Assembly: GCA_963677885.1 (NCBI GenBank)
Contig: OY782500.1
Location: forward strand, 4,154,001 to 4,218,000
Reading direction: 5' to 3'
Length of the DNA stretch: 64,000 nt
Source: UBA1351 sp963677885
Lineage (GTDB): Bacteria > Bacillota > Clostridia > Lachnospirales > Vallitaleaceae
Translations under genes and position numbers: made by a program
Notes under the pieces: model-generated
Database searches by the model: none
What the model was told of the DNA's origin: nothing
What the model saw: the letters and a program-made list of their open reading frames with translations, nothing else
In this document: piece after piece, positions 1 to 9,609 of the stretch
How the letters are laid out: the number at the start of each line of letters is the position of its first letter
Position numbering within the stretch: the first letter of the stretch is position 1

Positions 1-2
1 AT

Positions 3-710
3 GTTCTTGGTTTTGAATCGGATTGGTCTGCCTATAAAATGGTTGTCATACCTGCTGGATTCCTTATGAGTCAAAGGATGAAGGAAAGAATAGAAGCCTA
101 TGTGTCATCAGGTGGTCATTTGATTGCCAGCTTCCTGACATCAGTCAAAAATTCGGATAATGTTGGATATACCGATTCCCTTCCAAGTGGATTAACTGAA
201 GTGTTCGGTATGAGTGTATGGGAAGTGGAACCTGTTTTTGACTCGAACCACAATGAAGTGGAAATTGAACTTAATAAAGCCGCCAATGCTCTGACACAGG
301 ATATGTATTGGAGTGAAATCCTCAAAGGCCCGGCACATGGACTTGGACACTATACAAGTGATTATAAAAAGGGAGAAAAGGTTATTACAATGAACCCTTA
401 TGGAAAGGGATGGGCATACTATATGGGAACCGGTCTTGGTCACGAGGCCATGAAAAGCCTCTTAGAGGATATGAGCCAAAAAGCCGGTGTCAACCGATTT
501 AATCCCCTGGAAATATCACAGGATATGGAGGTTGAAGTAGTTCACCGGAGCTTTGGTGGTAGAGACCTGTATTATGTTTTTAATTTTTCGGCCAGAGAAA
601 TAGAACTGGTATGCACACAAACAAACCTGGTAGATGGACTGAGCGGAGAAAGTGTTGGAGATAAGCTGAGACTTACCAGGAACGGCTATCAGATACTCTT
701 GTCTTCATAG
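3..710 (+). CDS. GH42 beta-galactosidase, C-terminal part (5' partial)
   Basis: The reading frame is open from base 3, ahead of the first ATG at 39, so the gene enters from the left edge and only its last 235 or so codons are present. The visible part matches the trimerisation (Rossmann-like) and C-terminal beta domains of glycoside hydrolase family 42. It shows the stretch about pulling a conserved 'VIPAGFLM' strand, the 'GLTEVFGMSV' segment and the 'GKGWAYYMGTGL' strand that comes before the small C-terminal domain. The catalytic TIM barrel lies outside the window, so activity cannot be judged. The family cleaves terminal beta-galactosides, usually in the cytoplasm. Its 3' end overlaps the end of the convergent histidine kinase by 22 bases. 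The family call is fairly secure; the exact substrate is unknown. Confidence 0.8.
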   Translation, partial: VLGFESDWSAYKMVVIPAGFLMSQRMKERIEAYVSSGGHLIASFLTSVKNSDNVGYTDSLPSGLTEVFGMSVWEVEPVFDSNHNEVEIELNKAANALTQDMYWSEILKGPAHGLGHYTSDYKKGEKVITMNPYGKGWAYYMGTGLGHEAMKSLLEDMSQKAGVNRFNPLEISQDMEVEVVHRSFGGRDLYYVFNFSAREIELVCTQTNLVDGLSGESVGDKLRLTRNGYQILLSS

Positions 711-2515
711 TCAAGAATTGGCTTGATAATCAGGTCAATTCTAAACCCTCCATTTTCAGCAATGGATGGATATAGACCACAAGGCTCATCAAAAATCAGC
801 TGCAACCTGTTGTGTACATTTGTCAAAGCGAAACCATTAGGTTTTTCATTATTCAAAATAGAAGTCTTCAGCTGTTCTTTGAGTAGATGAAGATTTTCTT
901 TTGTTATTGATTTTCCGTTATCTACAAATGACAACTTAATGAGCTGGTCTCCTTCATAATCATAGAAAGAGGCAGTTAGTTCAAAGAAGTTATCTGACCG
1001 TTTTTTATCGATACCATGAACAAAATAGTTTTCAATCAAAGATTGTAGTGAGTTTTTAGGCAGTATATAGTCCAGAAGATGATAAGGAACATCCAGAACA
1101 TAATCAAAGTTCTCGTATCTGTACTGGTAAAGGTAGATGAGATTCTCACATTGGTCCAGTTCTTCTGCCAGGGATACAAACATCTTCTGATTAATCTGGT
1201 TTCGGTAAAGACTGGACAAAAGAAGGATCATCTGGGAGGCATCATTTTTCTGTCCGTTGAGGGTTTGGAGACGGATAAGTTCCAGTGTGTTATAGAGAAA
1301 GTGGGGGTTAATGCTTGTTTGCAAAGCATATAACTCTGCTTTCTTCTTCTGGAGTTCCTGCAGGTAGTTTTTTTCAACATTGTATTGGAGACTGTCACAC
1401 ATCTGGTTGAAACCGGAAATAATTTCGGCAAACTCATCTTCAGAATTGTTGGTCGGAATCCGGTAAGTGAGATTGGCGTCCCCTATTTTTGACATAGCTG
1501 TTTGAATGTCATGAACTTTTTTTCGGGTACTTTTAAAGGTGGAAACATAAAGTGCAATTGATATGATACAGGTGATGATGGCCAAGGAGATAATCAGCAA
1601 TCTGGTGAATCCGGAATAGGAGTTGGAATAGGGAACCTGATAATTGACCGTATACTTATATCTGACATTATAAATACTTGATGTGTACATGACTTCATCA
1701 TGAAAAACCGTTTTGACAGCCGGAAGATGAATAACATCAGATGATACTCTTGGAATATTGGGAATGTATATATCTTGGGTATTGTCATAATCATTTAGGG
1801 AATTGAATAAAACTTCGTCATTGGATGAAATAATGGTAAAAAGGCTCTGATTGTCCAGATGAAAATCATTGATAGCTTCAGTCAGTTCGGAAGTGTCATA
1901 GAGAATAAGAACATAACCGAGTGCTTTAGATGCACCACTGCCACCTAAGTCACCAAGTGTACCTGCTATGCCATAAATACTAGAGGCTGGTTTGGTGAAT
2001 TCATCACTGATACCTGTGATGGTCTTATGACCTAGAGCGTTCATTTCATATGGGGTTAATTGGGGAAATGCGCTGTCAAGGGACATAGGCTGTATGCTTT
2101 TATGACTGTCGTCAAATTGAAAGACCTGGTCGGTTAGATTGCTGTATAAAATAATGCCAACACAGTTGACATCACGGTCAATGATTTCCAACATAATATG
2201 TGTAATATTGGCCTTGATCTCATTATCCATAGTGTCTGTATCGGAGGTGCGCAGGAGTTCTAAGACGTCATCATAAGCAATCGCACTGTCAAAGAGAGGG
2301 CTAAGAGCGTTGGCGAAGTTTTTTTGCTTGTAATAGATGGTTCTTTGGAGACTGTTAAGGGTTATATCATATCCACGAAGGTAATCTTGGCGCTCGTTTT
2401 CAACAATGAAGATACTGATAGTAATGGCCATCACCAAGGATACAATTCCCAGGATTAGGATACTATAAATCAGTTTTCTGTTGTAGAAACTTTTGAGTAT
2501 AGAAAATTGTTTCAT
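689..2515 (-). CDS. YesM-type sensor histidine kinase
   Basis: Membrane sensor kinase of the YesM/LytS class (His_kinase plus HATPase_c). Membrane segments lie near residues 16-38 and 303-325, and about 265 extracellular residues between them resemble a Cache-type sensor. HAMP follows (about 325-380), then a phosphoacceptor motif SINPHFLYNTLE with His near 405, an N box around SLIENYFVHG and a G box at FVDNGKS. I start at the ATG at 2515 because a GGGAGG site lies 5 bases upstream; a TTG six codons earlier is less likely. Relatives pair with an AraC-type response regulator and control glycan uptake and breakdown. No partner response regulator is in the window. It is divergent from the GH78 gene and convergent with GH42, so a role in sensing plant glycan is inferred from context. 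Confidence 0.85.
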   Translation of the reverse strand: MKQFSILKSFYNRKLIYSILILGIVSLVMAITISIFIVENERQDYLRGYDITLNSLQRTIYYKQKNFANALSPLFDSAIAYDDVLELLRTSDTDTMDNEIKANITHIMLEIIDRDVNCVGIILYSNLTDQVFQFDDSHKSIQPMSLDSAFPQLTPYEMNALGHKTITGISDEFTKPASSIYGIAGTLGDLGGSGASKALGYVLILYDTSELTEAINDFHLDNQSLFTIISSNDEVLFNSLNDYDNTQDIYIPNIPRVSSDVIHLPAVKTVFHDEVMYTSSIYNVRYKYTVNYQVPYSNSYSGFTRLLIISLAIITCIISIALYVSTFKSTRKKVHDIQTAMSKIGDANLTYRIPTNNSEDEFAEIISGFNQMCDSLQYNVEKNYLQELQKKKAELYALQTSINPHFLYNTLELIRLQTLNGQKNDASQMILLLSSLYRNQINQKMFVSLAEELDQCENLIYLYQYRYENFDYVLDVPYHLLDYILPKNSLQSLIENYFVHGIDKKRSDNFFELTASFYDYEGDQLIKLSFVDNGKSITKENLHLLKEQLKTSILNNEKPNGFALTNVHNRLQLIFDEPCGLYPSIAENGGFRIDLIIKPILDYEDKSI

Positions 2516-2547
2516 GGTAGCCTCCCAGTCCAACTTTTAGCCTGTTT

Positions 2548-2561
2548 CTGATAAATATCAG
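2548..2561. promoter_or_regulatory. 14-bp palindrome between kinase and rhamnosidase genes
   Basis: Perfect inverted repeat CTGATAAATATCAG in the 157-base divergent spacer, 33 bases before the kinase ATG. It could be an operator serving either direction. No regulator is assigned. Confidence 0.35.
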
Positions 2562-2672
2562 GTCACTGATAAGAATCTGTAGGTTTATGATATCACTTGG
2601 GAAAATAAGCGTCAATGGAAGAGATAGGGTTTGTATAAACATGATCATAAAAAATGAAATTGAGGTGAATTT

Positions 2673-5324
2673 ATGTACATTAACAAAATGTTGATTAATT
2701 ATTTGGAAGATCCCCAAGGTATAGTCAGGATGCCCCAATTATCTTGGGTTATTGCCAGTGATGGTAAGAATATTGTTCAAGAAGCTTATCAGGTCCAAGT
2801 GGCCAAAGACCTTTCTTTTATGGATGTTTCCTGGGATTCAGGATGGGTTAAAAGCCAAGAGTCAGCCCGGATTCAACTTAAAGGATTTGAACTGGAAACT
2901 GGAAGGCGATATTATGTCCGGGTTAGGATAAAAGTCATAGGTGGAGCCATTAGTCCTTGGTCTGATCAAAACAACTTTCTTACAGGCCTTATAAGTCCTG
3001 ACCAATGGAAATGTGCTTGTATTACGGGAGAAAGCATTCAAGATGCTGATATCTCCAAGGGGACATATCTTAGAAGGACCTTCACTTTGGACAAGGAAGT
3101 TAAGGAGGCCTATGCATTTACAAGTGCTTTAGGTTTATATCACCTGTATGTAAACGGACAGAGAGCCAGTGATATGGAGCTGGCACCTGGCTGGACCTCA
3201 TACAAGAGACGAATGCAGTATCAGACCACCGACATCAGTCATCTTCTAAAGAAAGGTGAGAATACCCTTGGTGCCCATGTGGGAGCTGGATGGTACAAAG
3301 GCTTAATGGGCCTGGTCAAGTCCAGAAACAATTATGGGGCTATAACAGGGTTTATAGGACAAATTCTTATCCGCTACCAAGATGGAAGTCAGGAAATCCT
3401 GGTCACTGATAAGGAATGGTTATCTATTGACAGTCCCGTTGTTTTCTCTGAGATTTACGACGGAGAAATCTATGATGCCGGGAAAGAGATTGACAACTGG
3501 TCTGAAAACAACTGTGATGTAAAAGACTGGAAGCCGGTTGATCTTCTTGATTATGATAAGAATATATTGGAACCTCAACATGGATCCTTAGTCAGAGTGA
3601 TCCAGGAAACGAAGCCAAAAGAGATTTTACGAACACCTAAAGGTGAGACGGTTATAGATTTTGGACAGAATATGTCTGGATGGGTGAAATTTAAAGTTCT
3701 AGGGAAGAAAGGAGACCGTGTCCATATCCGGTGTTTTGAAGTTCTTGACCAGGAGGGAAATGCTTATTTTGATAATTTGAGAAGGGCAAAGCAAGAACTG
3801 ATCTACACCTGTAAAGGAGTTCAGATGGAAACATACCAACCCAACTTTACATTTCAGGGCTTCCGCTATGCGCTGGTAGAATCTTATCCGGGAGCGATTG
3901 AATCTGAGAATTTTGTCGCTTGTACCGTCCATTCAGATATGGCAGCCACTGGAACTTTTGAATGTTCCAATCCTTATATTAATCAGCTGCAAAGCAATAT
4001 TGTCTGGGGCTTAAAAAGCAATTTCGTGGATGTACCGACAGACTGTCCTCAAAGGGATGAGCGTTTGGGATGGACCGGTGATGCCCAAATATTTTCCCGT
4101 ACAGCGTCTTACCTATATAATACACATACTTTTTTCACCAAATGGCTTAGAGACCTTTCCGTAGACCAAACCGAGGAAGGGGGGGTACCTCATGTTGTTC
4201 CTGATATTCTTGACGGACATGTTCAAGGGAATTGGCTACTGGAGGAAGGGACCCATTCAGCAGCAGGCTGGGCAGATGCAGCCATAATCATACCCTGGGT
4301 GCTCTATCAGAGTATGGGCGATAAGCAGATTCTAATAGACCAGTATGAATCAATGAAAAAATGGGTAAGCTTTATGGAAAACCATTCAAATGATTATGTA
4401 TGGAACTATAAGGTTCAATTTGGAGACTGGGTTGCCCTTGATGCTGAGGAAGGCTCTTATTTTGGGGCAACGCCTAATGACTTGACCTGTACAGGGTATT
4501 TTGCCTATTCGACAGGACTTTTCTCTAAAATTGCGGATATACTTGGTCAGGATGAGGACAAAAAAAGATATGAGCAAGTCCATCACAAAGTTAAAACACG
4601 ATTCCAGGAACTCTTCTTTGATGCAGACGGAAGTATGAATGTCAGGACCCAGACTGCCCATGTTATAGCCCTTTATTTCGGGCTGACTCCTGATGCTTAT
4701 ATAGATAAGACGGCCAAAAATCTGGTTGAATTAATTAAGAAGGAAAATGGGCACTTGGTGACAGGGTTTGTGGGAACGCCATATATTTGCCATGCCTTAA
4801 GCCAAAATGGCCATATTAAAGAGGCTTATGACCTTCTTCTTAAAGATGATTTTCCATCATGGCTTTATCAGGTTAAGATGGGTGCCACAACCATATGGGA
4901 GCATTGGGATGGTATTAAACCGGATGGGACCATGTGGAATCCGGGGATGAATTCTTTTAATCATTATGCGTATGGGGCTATTGGCGAGTGGTTATACCGG
5001 GTTGCAGGAGGGCTGGAAATAGATGACCTGGAATCGGGCTATAAACATTCAATCATAAAGCCTATGATTGGAGGGAACCTGGATTATGTAAAGGCTTCCT
5101 TAGATACGGTCTATGGTCAACTGGAATCACAGTGGCGGGTCCAAGGGAAGACAGTAGAACTGACCCTAATTATTCCCCACAATACACATACCAGTATATA
5201 TCTGGATCAGGCAGGAGAGATTGTATCCAGCGGTGGTCTGGATTACATAAAGACTGATAAGGGCTATGAAGCCCATACAGGGTCAGGAACTTACAAAACA
5301 GTATTTATATTGAAGGAAAGCTAA
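2673..5324 (+). CDS. alpha-L-rhamnosidase (GH78)
   Basis: Releases terminal alpha-L-rhamnose from plant glycans or glycosides. The order is typical of bacterial GH78: N-terminal beta domains to about residue 410, an (alpha/alpha)6 barrel at about 420-770 and a C-terminal beta domain. The family hallmark DCPQRDERLGWTGDAQ lies near 455-470 and contains acidic residues expected at the active site. The 'ATTIWEHWDG' strand near 738-747 supplies another conserved Glu. The 883-residue length is normal. No signal peptide is visible, so the enzyme is likely cytoplasmic and acts on imported oligosaccharides. GAGGTG precedes the ATG by 7 bases. The nucleoside-hydrolase-fold gene follows 13 bases later, so the two are probably co-transcribed. 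Confidence 0.92.
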   Translation: MYINKMLINYLEDPQGIVRMPQLSWVIASDGKNIVQEAYQVQVAKDLSFMDVSWDSGWVKSQESARIQLKGFELETGRRYYVRVRIKVIGGAISPWSDQNNFLTGLISPDQWKCACITGESIQDADISKGTYLRRTFTLDKEVKEAYAFTSALGLYHLYVNGQRASDMELAPGWTSYKRRMQYQTTDISHLLKKGENTLGAHVGAGWYKGLMGLVKSRNNYGAITGFIGQILIRYQDGSQEILVTDKEWLSIDSPVVFSEIYDGEIYDAGKEIDNWSENNCDVKDWKPVDLLDYDKNILEPQHGSLVRVIQETKPKEILRTPKGETVIDFGQNMSGWVKFKVLGKKGDRVHIRCFEVLDQEGNAYFDNLRRAKQELIYTCKGVQMETYQPNFTFQGFRYALVESYPGAIESENFVACTVHSDMAATGTFECSNPYINQLQSNIVWGLKSNFVDVPTDCPQRDERLGWTGDAQIFSRTASYLYNTHTFFTKWLRDLSVDQTEEGGVPHVVPDILDGHVQGNWLLEEGTHSAAGWADAAIIIPWVLYQSMGDKQILIDQYESMKKWVSFMENHSNDYVWNYKVQFGDWVALDAEEGSYFGATPNDLTCTGYFAYSTGLFSKIADILGQDEDKKRYEQVHHKVKTRFQELFFDADGSMNVRTQTAHVIALYFGLTPDAYIDKTAKNLVELIKKENGHLVTGFVGTPYICHALSQNGHIKEAYDLLLKDDFPSWLYQVKMGATTIWEHWDGIKPDGTMWNPGMNSFNHYAYGAIGEWLYRVAGGLEIDDLESGYKHSIIKPMIGGNLDYVKASLDTVYGQLESQWRVQGKTVELTLIIPHNTHTSIYLDQAGEIVSSGGLDYIKTDKGYEAHTGSGTYKTVFILKES

Positions 5325-5337
5325 AAAGGAGGCTATT

Positions 5338-6258
5338 ATGCTCAACTATAACCAGTATCTTTTTAAGATGCCTGAAGAGAAAAAAGTAAGAGTGATTACA
5401 GATACAGATGCCAAGAATGAGGCTGATGACCAATTTGCTATCGTCCAGACAATACTTAGCCCTAAATGCGATAATATAGGTTTTATTGCCGCACATTTTG
5501 GCCAGGGCAGATATGATTCAAGCATGGAGGCAAGCTATCAGGAATTAGAACTAATTTTTGACAAGATGAATATTCCCTCCCAGGGCCTGATCTATCGAGG
5601 GGCTGAAAAAGCACTTGCTGATGAAGTGACACCTAGAGACTCAGAGGGGGCCAGATTGATTATCAGTGAAGCCTTAAAAGATGATTCGAGACCTCTTTTT
5701 GTAACCTTTATGGGCCCCCTTACTGATATAGCCAGTGCCTATCTGATGGAGCCTTCCATTGCAGACCGACTGAAGGTTATATGGATTGGCGGCAATAAGT
5801 ATCCAGATGGAGGTCCAGAGTTTAATCTTGGAAATGATATACATGCAGCGAATGTCATTTTTTCATCCCCGATTGAAGTCTGGCAGGTACCTAAAAATGT
5901 CTATGAAATGATGCCTGTATCCTTGGCGGAGCTGGAACATAAGGTGTATCCACAAGGAAAAATAGGCAAATACCTTTTTAGGCAGTTATTGGACCACAGC
6001 ATGGAAGAAGCTGCCAGAAAGAGTTTGTTTAGAACAGGTGAAACCTGGGTTCTGGGAGATAATCCCACTATTGGTCTAATCCTCTATGAACACCGTTTTG
6101 AGTATGACCTGATTGAGGCCCCATATATCGATGAAAAGATGGGCTATCATTTTAATGGAGGCAACCGTCCCATCAGGGTATACAAATCCATTGACTCGAG
6201 ATTAATCCTGGAAGATTTGTTTTCAAAACTTTACCTTTTTGCCCAAAAAGAAACATAA
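5338..6258 (+). CDS. nucleoside hydrolase-fold enzyme
   Basis: Member of the inosine-uridine nucleoside N-ribohydrolase fold. The calcium-binding aspartate cluster is visible as TDTDAKNEADDQ (Asp22, 24, 30, 31), followed by FMGPLTDIASAY and WIGGNKYPDGG, and a later NLGNDIHAAN strand with Asn and Asp ligands. The family splits N-glycosidic bonds of nucleosides. The N-terminal 'AKNEADDQFA' variant differs from classical RihA/B enzymes, and the gene follows a rhamnosidase. The true substrate may therefore be a glycoside rather than a nucleoside; this is inference. The strong AAAGGAGG site 6 bases before the ATG and the 13-base gap to GH78 indicate one operon, which ends at the hairpin at 6262-6310. 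Confidence 0.8.
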   Translation: MLNYNQYLFKMPEEKKVRVITDTDAKNEADDQFAIVQTILSPKCDNIGFIAAHFGQGRYDSSMEASYQELELIFDKMNIPSQGLIYRGAEKALADEVTPRDSEGARLIISEALKDDSRPLFVTFMGPLTDIASAYLMEPSIADRLKVIWIGGNKYPDGGPEFNLGNDIHAANVIFSSPIEVWQVPKNVYEMMPVSLAELEHKVYPQGKIGKYLFRQLLDHSMEEAARKSLFRTGETWVLGDNPTIGLILYEHRFEYDLIEAPYIDEKMGYHFNGGNRPIRVYKSIDSRLILEDLFSKLYLFAQKET

Positions 6259-6261
6259 GAA

Positions 6262-6310
6262 TAAGAGCCTATGGACTTAATATGTAATTAAATCCATAGG
6301 CTCTTATATT
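6262..6310. terminator. bidirectional terminator
   Basis: A 14-bp perfect stem (TAAGAGCCTATGGA with TCCATAGGCTCTTA) around a 16-base loop sits between convergent genes. The flanks are T-rich in both directions, so it can end both the GH78 operon and the AraC gene. Confidence 0.75.
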
Positions 6311-6311
6311 G

Positions 6312-7166
6312 TTATCGCTTAATGGGAATCCAGATTTCCATATAATAATCTGCTGCGTTTAAATCACCTTCCATATAGACTTCCAGCTCAGGAAGATCTG
6401 CATGTTCGTAACCGGTCTGAGGAAACCATTCCGAAAAGATCCGCTTCCAGGCAGGCTGGATGGTATCATGCATCGGGCCGCGAAGTTCAAAGACAGCCCA
6501 TTCAGCAGCAGGAACCTGGTAGTTGTCAAATCCTTCAATCTTATCATCGGAAAAGGCTCCAATCACATAGTCAAAGTCGGTGTCTTTTTCTGGGTCCATA
6601 GGCATACAAACACCTAAACATTCGTCTTTAGGTGCATGGGAAATCATCTTATTGAAAGAACCGTCAGTCATGGTTTCCTGCCACCAAAGTGGTATCTCTT
6701 TAAAGTTTGCCCCATCCACTGTTGAAAAGTTTCTTGTCATGCCATAGAAGGAAAAACCTTCTTTTTTTTCTAATCTGTAATCCATAGGTACATCTCCTTT
6801 CAAACTCACTTGAATTGCTAATTTTAGGAAGGCTTTCACCGGTACATGGTCTTTTTTTGCCTTGGAAGGACTTACACCATGTACGCTCTTAAAAGCTCTG
6901 GAAAAGGCTTCTGATGAATCGTACTGGTACTTAAAAGCCAGGTCAATGACTTTAGTATCGGTGGTTTGTAGTTCCATAGCTGCCAAGGTCATTCTTCGGT
7001 TGCGGATATAAGTTTGAACGCTCATATTTGTCAGTACTGAAAACATCCGCTGATAGTAAAAGGGTGAAGCATTGGCTGCTTCGGCAATCTTGCCAACCTC
7101 AAGGGGTTCTGTTAGATGATCTTCAATATAGTCAATAGATTTGACCATTTCTTGTAACCAGTTCAT
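6312..7166 (-). CDS. AraC-family regulator with GyrI-like effector domain
   Basis: DNA-binding regulator. An AraC double helix-turn-helix fills about residues 8-107 (hallmarks FYYQRMF, RNRRMTLAA, DSSEAFSRAFK, GVSPSKAKK). A GyrI-like small-molecule-binding domain follows to the C terminus (EIPLWWQET, 'PAAEWAVFELRG', EVYMEGD, YYMEIWIPI). Proteins of this layout resemble Rob/SoxS-type and multidrug-binding regulators. I start at the ATG at 7166, with AGGAG 9 bases upstream; an in-frame ATG at 7214 has no ribosome site. It is transcribed alone, towards the shared terminator. Its targets are not evident from position. Confidence 0.85.
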   Translation of the reverse strand: MNWLQEMVKSIDYIEDHLTEPLEVGKIAEAANASPFYYQRMFSVLTNMSVQTYIRNRRMTLAAMELQTTDTKVIDLAFKYQYDSSEAFSRAFKSVHGVSPSKAKKDHVPVKAFLKLAIQVSLKGDVPMDYRLEKKEGFSFYGMTRNFSTVDGANFKEIPLWWQETMTDGSFNKMISHAPKDECLGVCMPMDPEKDTDFDYVIGAFSDDKIEGFDNYQVPAAEWAVFELRGPMHDTIQPAWKRIFSEWFPQTGYEHADLPELEVYMEGDLNAADYYMEIWIPIKR

Positions 7167-7306
7167 AGCATCAACTCCTAAACCTAGTATAGTTCCATCC
7201 TGATATAAATTCATGATAATATGTGCCAGGAAATGTCATGTATTTATTATACCAGAAGGAGTAAAAAGAAGATGAAATTTCTTGTTAAAAAAATTGCAAA
7301 AAAATC

Positions 7307-7335
7307 TTGCATAGGCCATAATAGTATGCTATAAT
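7307..7335 (+). promoter_or_regulatory. sigma-A promoter of the tRNA pair
   Basis: TTGCAT, 17-base spacer, TATAAT, with an extended TG motif one base before the -10 box. It lies 38 bases upstream of tRNA-Phe. It is the best-matching promoter in the first 20 kb. Confidence 0.75.
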
Positions 7336-7373
7336 CTAAATCCGGTGCAGGAGATAAGATATCAATTGCATAG

Positions 7374-7446
<73 letters not shown>

Positions 7447-7506
7447 CTAGTCGACTTTTGACTAGTGAATGAACAAATCATTCAAATGAAGTATATAAAC
7501 AAATAT

Positions 7507-7578
7507 GCGTGAGTGGCTCAGTGGTAGAGCATCGCCTTGCCAAGGCGAGGGTCGCGGGTTCGAATCCCGTCTCGCGCT
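7507..7578 (+). tRNA. tRNA-Gly (GCC)
   Basis: Cloverleaf of 72 bases: acceptor GCGTGAG/CTCGCGC with one G-U pair, anticodon stem TCGCC/GGCGA with loop TTGCCAA (anticodon GCC) and T loop GTTCGAATC. The CCA end is not encoded. It is co-transcribed with tRNA-Phe, 60 bases upstream. Confidence 0.97.
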
Positions 7579-7583
7579 CTCAA

Positions 7584-7629
7584 AAAAAGTTCCGAAACCT
7601 TAATTTTAAAGGTTGTCGGAACTTTTTTA
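7584..7629 (+). terminator. terminator of the tRNA operon
   Basis: Stem AAAAGTTCCG-AAACCTT with AAGGTTGTCGGAACTTTT (one bulged base), followed by a T-rich tail, directly after tRNA-Gly. Confidence 0.8.
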
Positions 7630-7632
7630 TTT

Positions 7633-7671
7633 GAGTACAATTTGAGTACAAATAGAAAGAAACTGAGTACA
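7633..7671. repeat. three GAGTACA direct repeats downstream of tRNA-Gly
   Basis: GAGTACA occurs at 7633-7639, 7644-7650 and 7665-7671, the first two inside TTTGAGTACAA-like contexts. Their place behind a tRNA cluster could mark an old integration site, but no integrase is nearby. Confidence 0.35.
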
Positions 7672-7700
7672 GTCATCCTATGTTTGTGTCATTTAGGGCT

Positions 7701-9491
7701 TCAAATATTTTTATGAAGCAGCCCCTGGTTCTCAATTTTACATACCTTTCGATCATATGTCATGAGGCCATTGACCTCTGATTCAACATCAGACAACTGA
7801 GTGTAAACAACTCCTGCCAGTCCTTTGGAGATTAAAGGAGTTACTTCATTCTTGTAGAGATCCAGGTATGCTTTGTTAAGTTCCTCCTTATTGGCAAAAA
7901 CTTTATAGCCATAAGCATTATTAGCAAAAGAATGCCCTTTAATATGGCAGGCATAACCACCAAACTCTGAGATCATATAACATCTGGAGTCTTTCACCAT
8001 GGACAGTTTTCTGAAATAATTGTGTATGCTGACGAAGTCTCCACATTTTTGATCATACCACCCACTGGCATGGTCGATAAGTCTGGTAGCATCTAATTGC
8101 TTTATACGTTGGTAAACCGCCTCAGAATCAAACTGTCCCCAGCCTTCATTGAAGGGGCACCACATAATGATAGAAGGATGATTCTTAAGGTGACCAACAG
8201 TAGCATCCATCTCTTCAAGCCACTGATCACGATCTTTTTTATTGTCCTGGCCGAACCATGACCGGTGTTTTTTGTCCGATATTAAGCCTTGGACAAAGGG
8301 AAGAGCTGTTGGTAGGTAAGCGATAAAAAATGGGTTCTGGTCTTTGCCCCCGTTAACCATATCCTGACACACCAGCATTCCCAATCGGTCACAATGATAG
8401 TAAAAACGGTGGGATTCAATCTTTATATGTTTACGCAACATGTTGAAGCCAAGTTCTTTGGCTTTTTTTATATCATATATGAGGGCATCATCTGATGGAG
8501 CAGTCATTAACCCATCAGGCCAATAACCCTGGTCCAGAACACCGTTAATGAAAATCTTTTTACCATTAAGATAGATTTTCTTTTTATTGGATGCTGGATC
8601 AGTTTTGATTTCTATAGTCCTAAAGGCAAAATATCCTGAGAATTGATCTTTACCGGCTTTAGCTGTAAATGTATATAGGGTTGGATTTTCAGTATCCCAC
8701 AAGTGAAGTTTCTCTTCTGGAATGGTTAATGAAAAAGCATTGTGATTATATGAACTTGAGGTGATAATTTGACCATTAAGTGAAAGGGTGATTTCTAATT
8801 GATCTATTGGCTTATTTGTTGAAAGCTGAAAATGAACGGATCCGTCCAGCTCTGTTTCCACCTGGTAGGAATCTACATATATGTCAGGTACCCATTCATA
8901 CCAAACTGTCTGCCAAATGCCACTTTGTCCGGTGTAATAAATGCCCTTAGGGTTTAGGGATTGTTTCCCACGGGCCTGCCCAGACTGGTTCGTGGCATCT
9001 TGGACCTGCAGTATGACTGTGTTGTTTCCAGGCTGAATAAAGTCGGTAACATCCAGTGAGAATGGCAGATATCCTCCTGTGTGTTGGCCGACGAGTTTCT
9101 TATTCATATAAAGCTGACAGGCATAATCCACAGCTTGAAAATGAAGGATACATCGTTTTTTAATTGGTATAGTTTCCAATGAAAGTTCGAGATGATACCA
9201 TAGAAACTCATCAGGTTGAAGGCTTGTCTCTAGACCTGATAACTGGCTTTCAGGAGAAAAGGGGACTAAGATTTTGCCAGTGTAGGATTCTGGGAATTGT
9301 GAAGATTTGGTAATTGCGTAATCCCAATAACCGTTAAGTATGGTGTAATTATCACGGACTAATGTAGGACGTGGATACTCAGAAAGTAGTGATATGGAAT
9401 CCAGGGTTTCTCCCCAAATAGTAATAAGAGAATTTTGCTGAGGTGGTTGACTTTTATAAAATAATGTTCGTAAGGATTCTTTGATTCTCAT
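7701..9491 (-). CDS. glycoside hydrolase family 2 enzyme
   Basis: Retaining beta-glycosidase of the beta-galactosidase/beta-glucuronidase family. The sugar-binding jelly roll covers about residues 35-200 (LNGYWDYA, VPFSPES, YHLELSL), an immunoglobulin-like domain about 205-300 and the TIM barrel the rest. The acid/base Glu lies in WCPFNEGWGQ near residue 447 and the nucleophile Glu in MISEFGGY near 509; both are present. At 596 residues it is a short GH2 without extra C-terminal domains. There is no signal peptide, so it probably works on imported sugar. GGGGAGAG precedes the ATG. It is divergent from the oxidoreductase gene and shares a 160-base AT-rich spacer with it. The exact sugar specificity cannot be read. 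Confidence 0.9.
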   Translation of the reverse strand: MRIKESLRTLFYKSQPPQQNSLITIWGETLDSISLLSEYPRPTLVRDNYTILNGYWDYAITKSSQFPESYTGKILVPFSPESQLSGLETSLQPDEFLWYHLELSLETIPIKKRCILHFQAVDYACQLYMNKKLVGQHTGGYLPFSLDVTDFIQPGNNTVILQVQDATNQSGQARGKQSLNPKGIYYTGQSGIWQTVWYEWVPDIYVDSYQVETELDGSVHFQLSTNKPIDQLEITLSLNGQIITSSSYNHNAFSLTIPEEKLHLWDTENPTLYTFTAKAGKDQFSGYFAFRTIEIKTDPASNKKKIYLNGKKIFINGVLDQGYWPDGLMTAPSDDALIYDIKKAKELGFNMLRKHIKIESHRFYYHCDRLGMLVCQDMVNGGKDQNPFFIAYLPTALPFVQGLISDKKHRSWFGQDNKKDRDQWLEEMDATVGHLKNHPSIIMWCPFNEGWGQFDSEAVYQRIKQLDATRLIDHASGWYDQKCGDFVSIHNYFRKLSMVKDSRCYMISEFGGYACHIKGHSFANNAYGYKVFANKEELNKAYLDLYKNEVTPLISKGLAGVVYTQLSDVESEVNGLMTYDRKVCKIENQGLLHKNI

Positions 9492-9609
9492 TGGCTCTCC
9501 CCATATATGTATGCATGTATTATTAGTTAGTAAATTCCTTATTTTTATATATTTTTATACTATATTGAAATGAAACAAAAAGCAAGACAAGCAACTTTTG
9601 ATTATGAAA

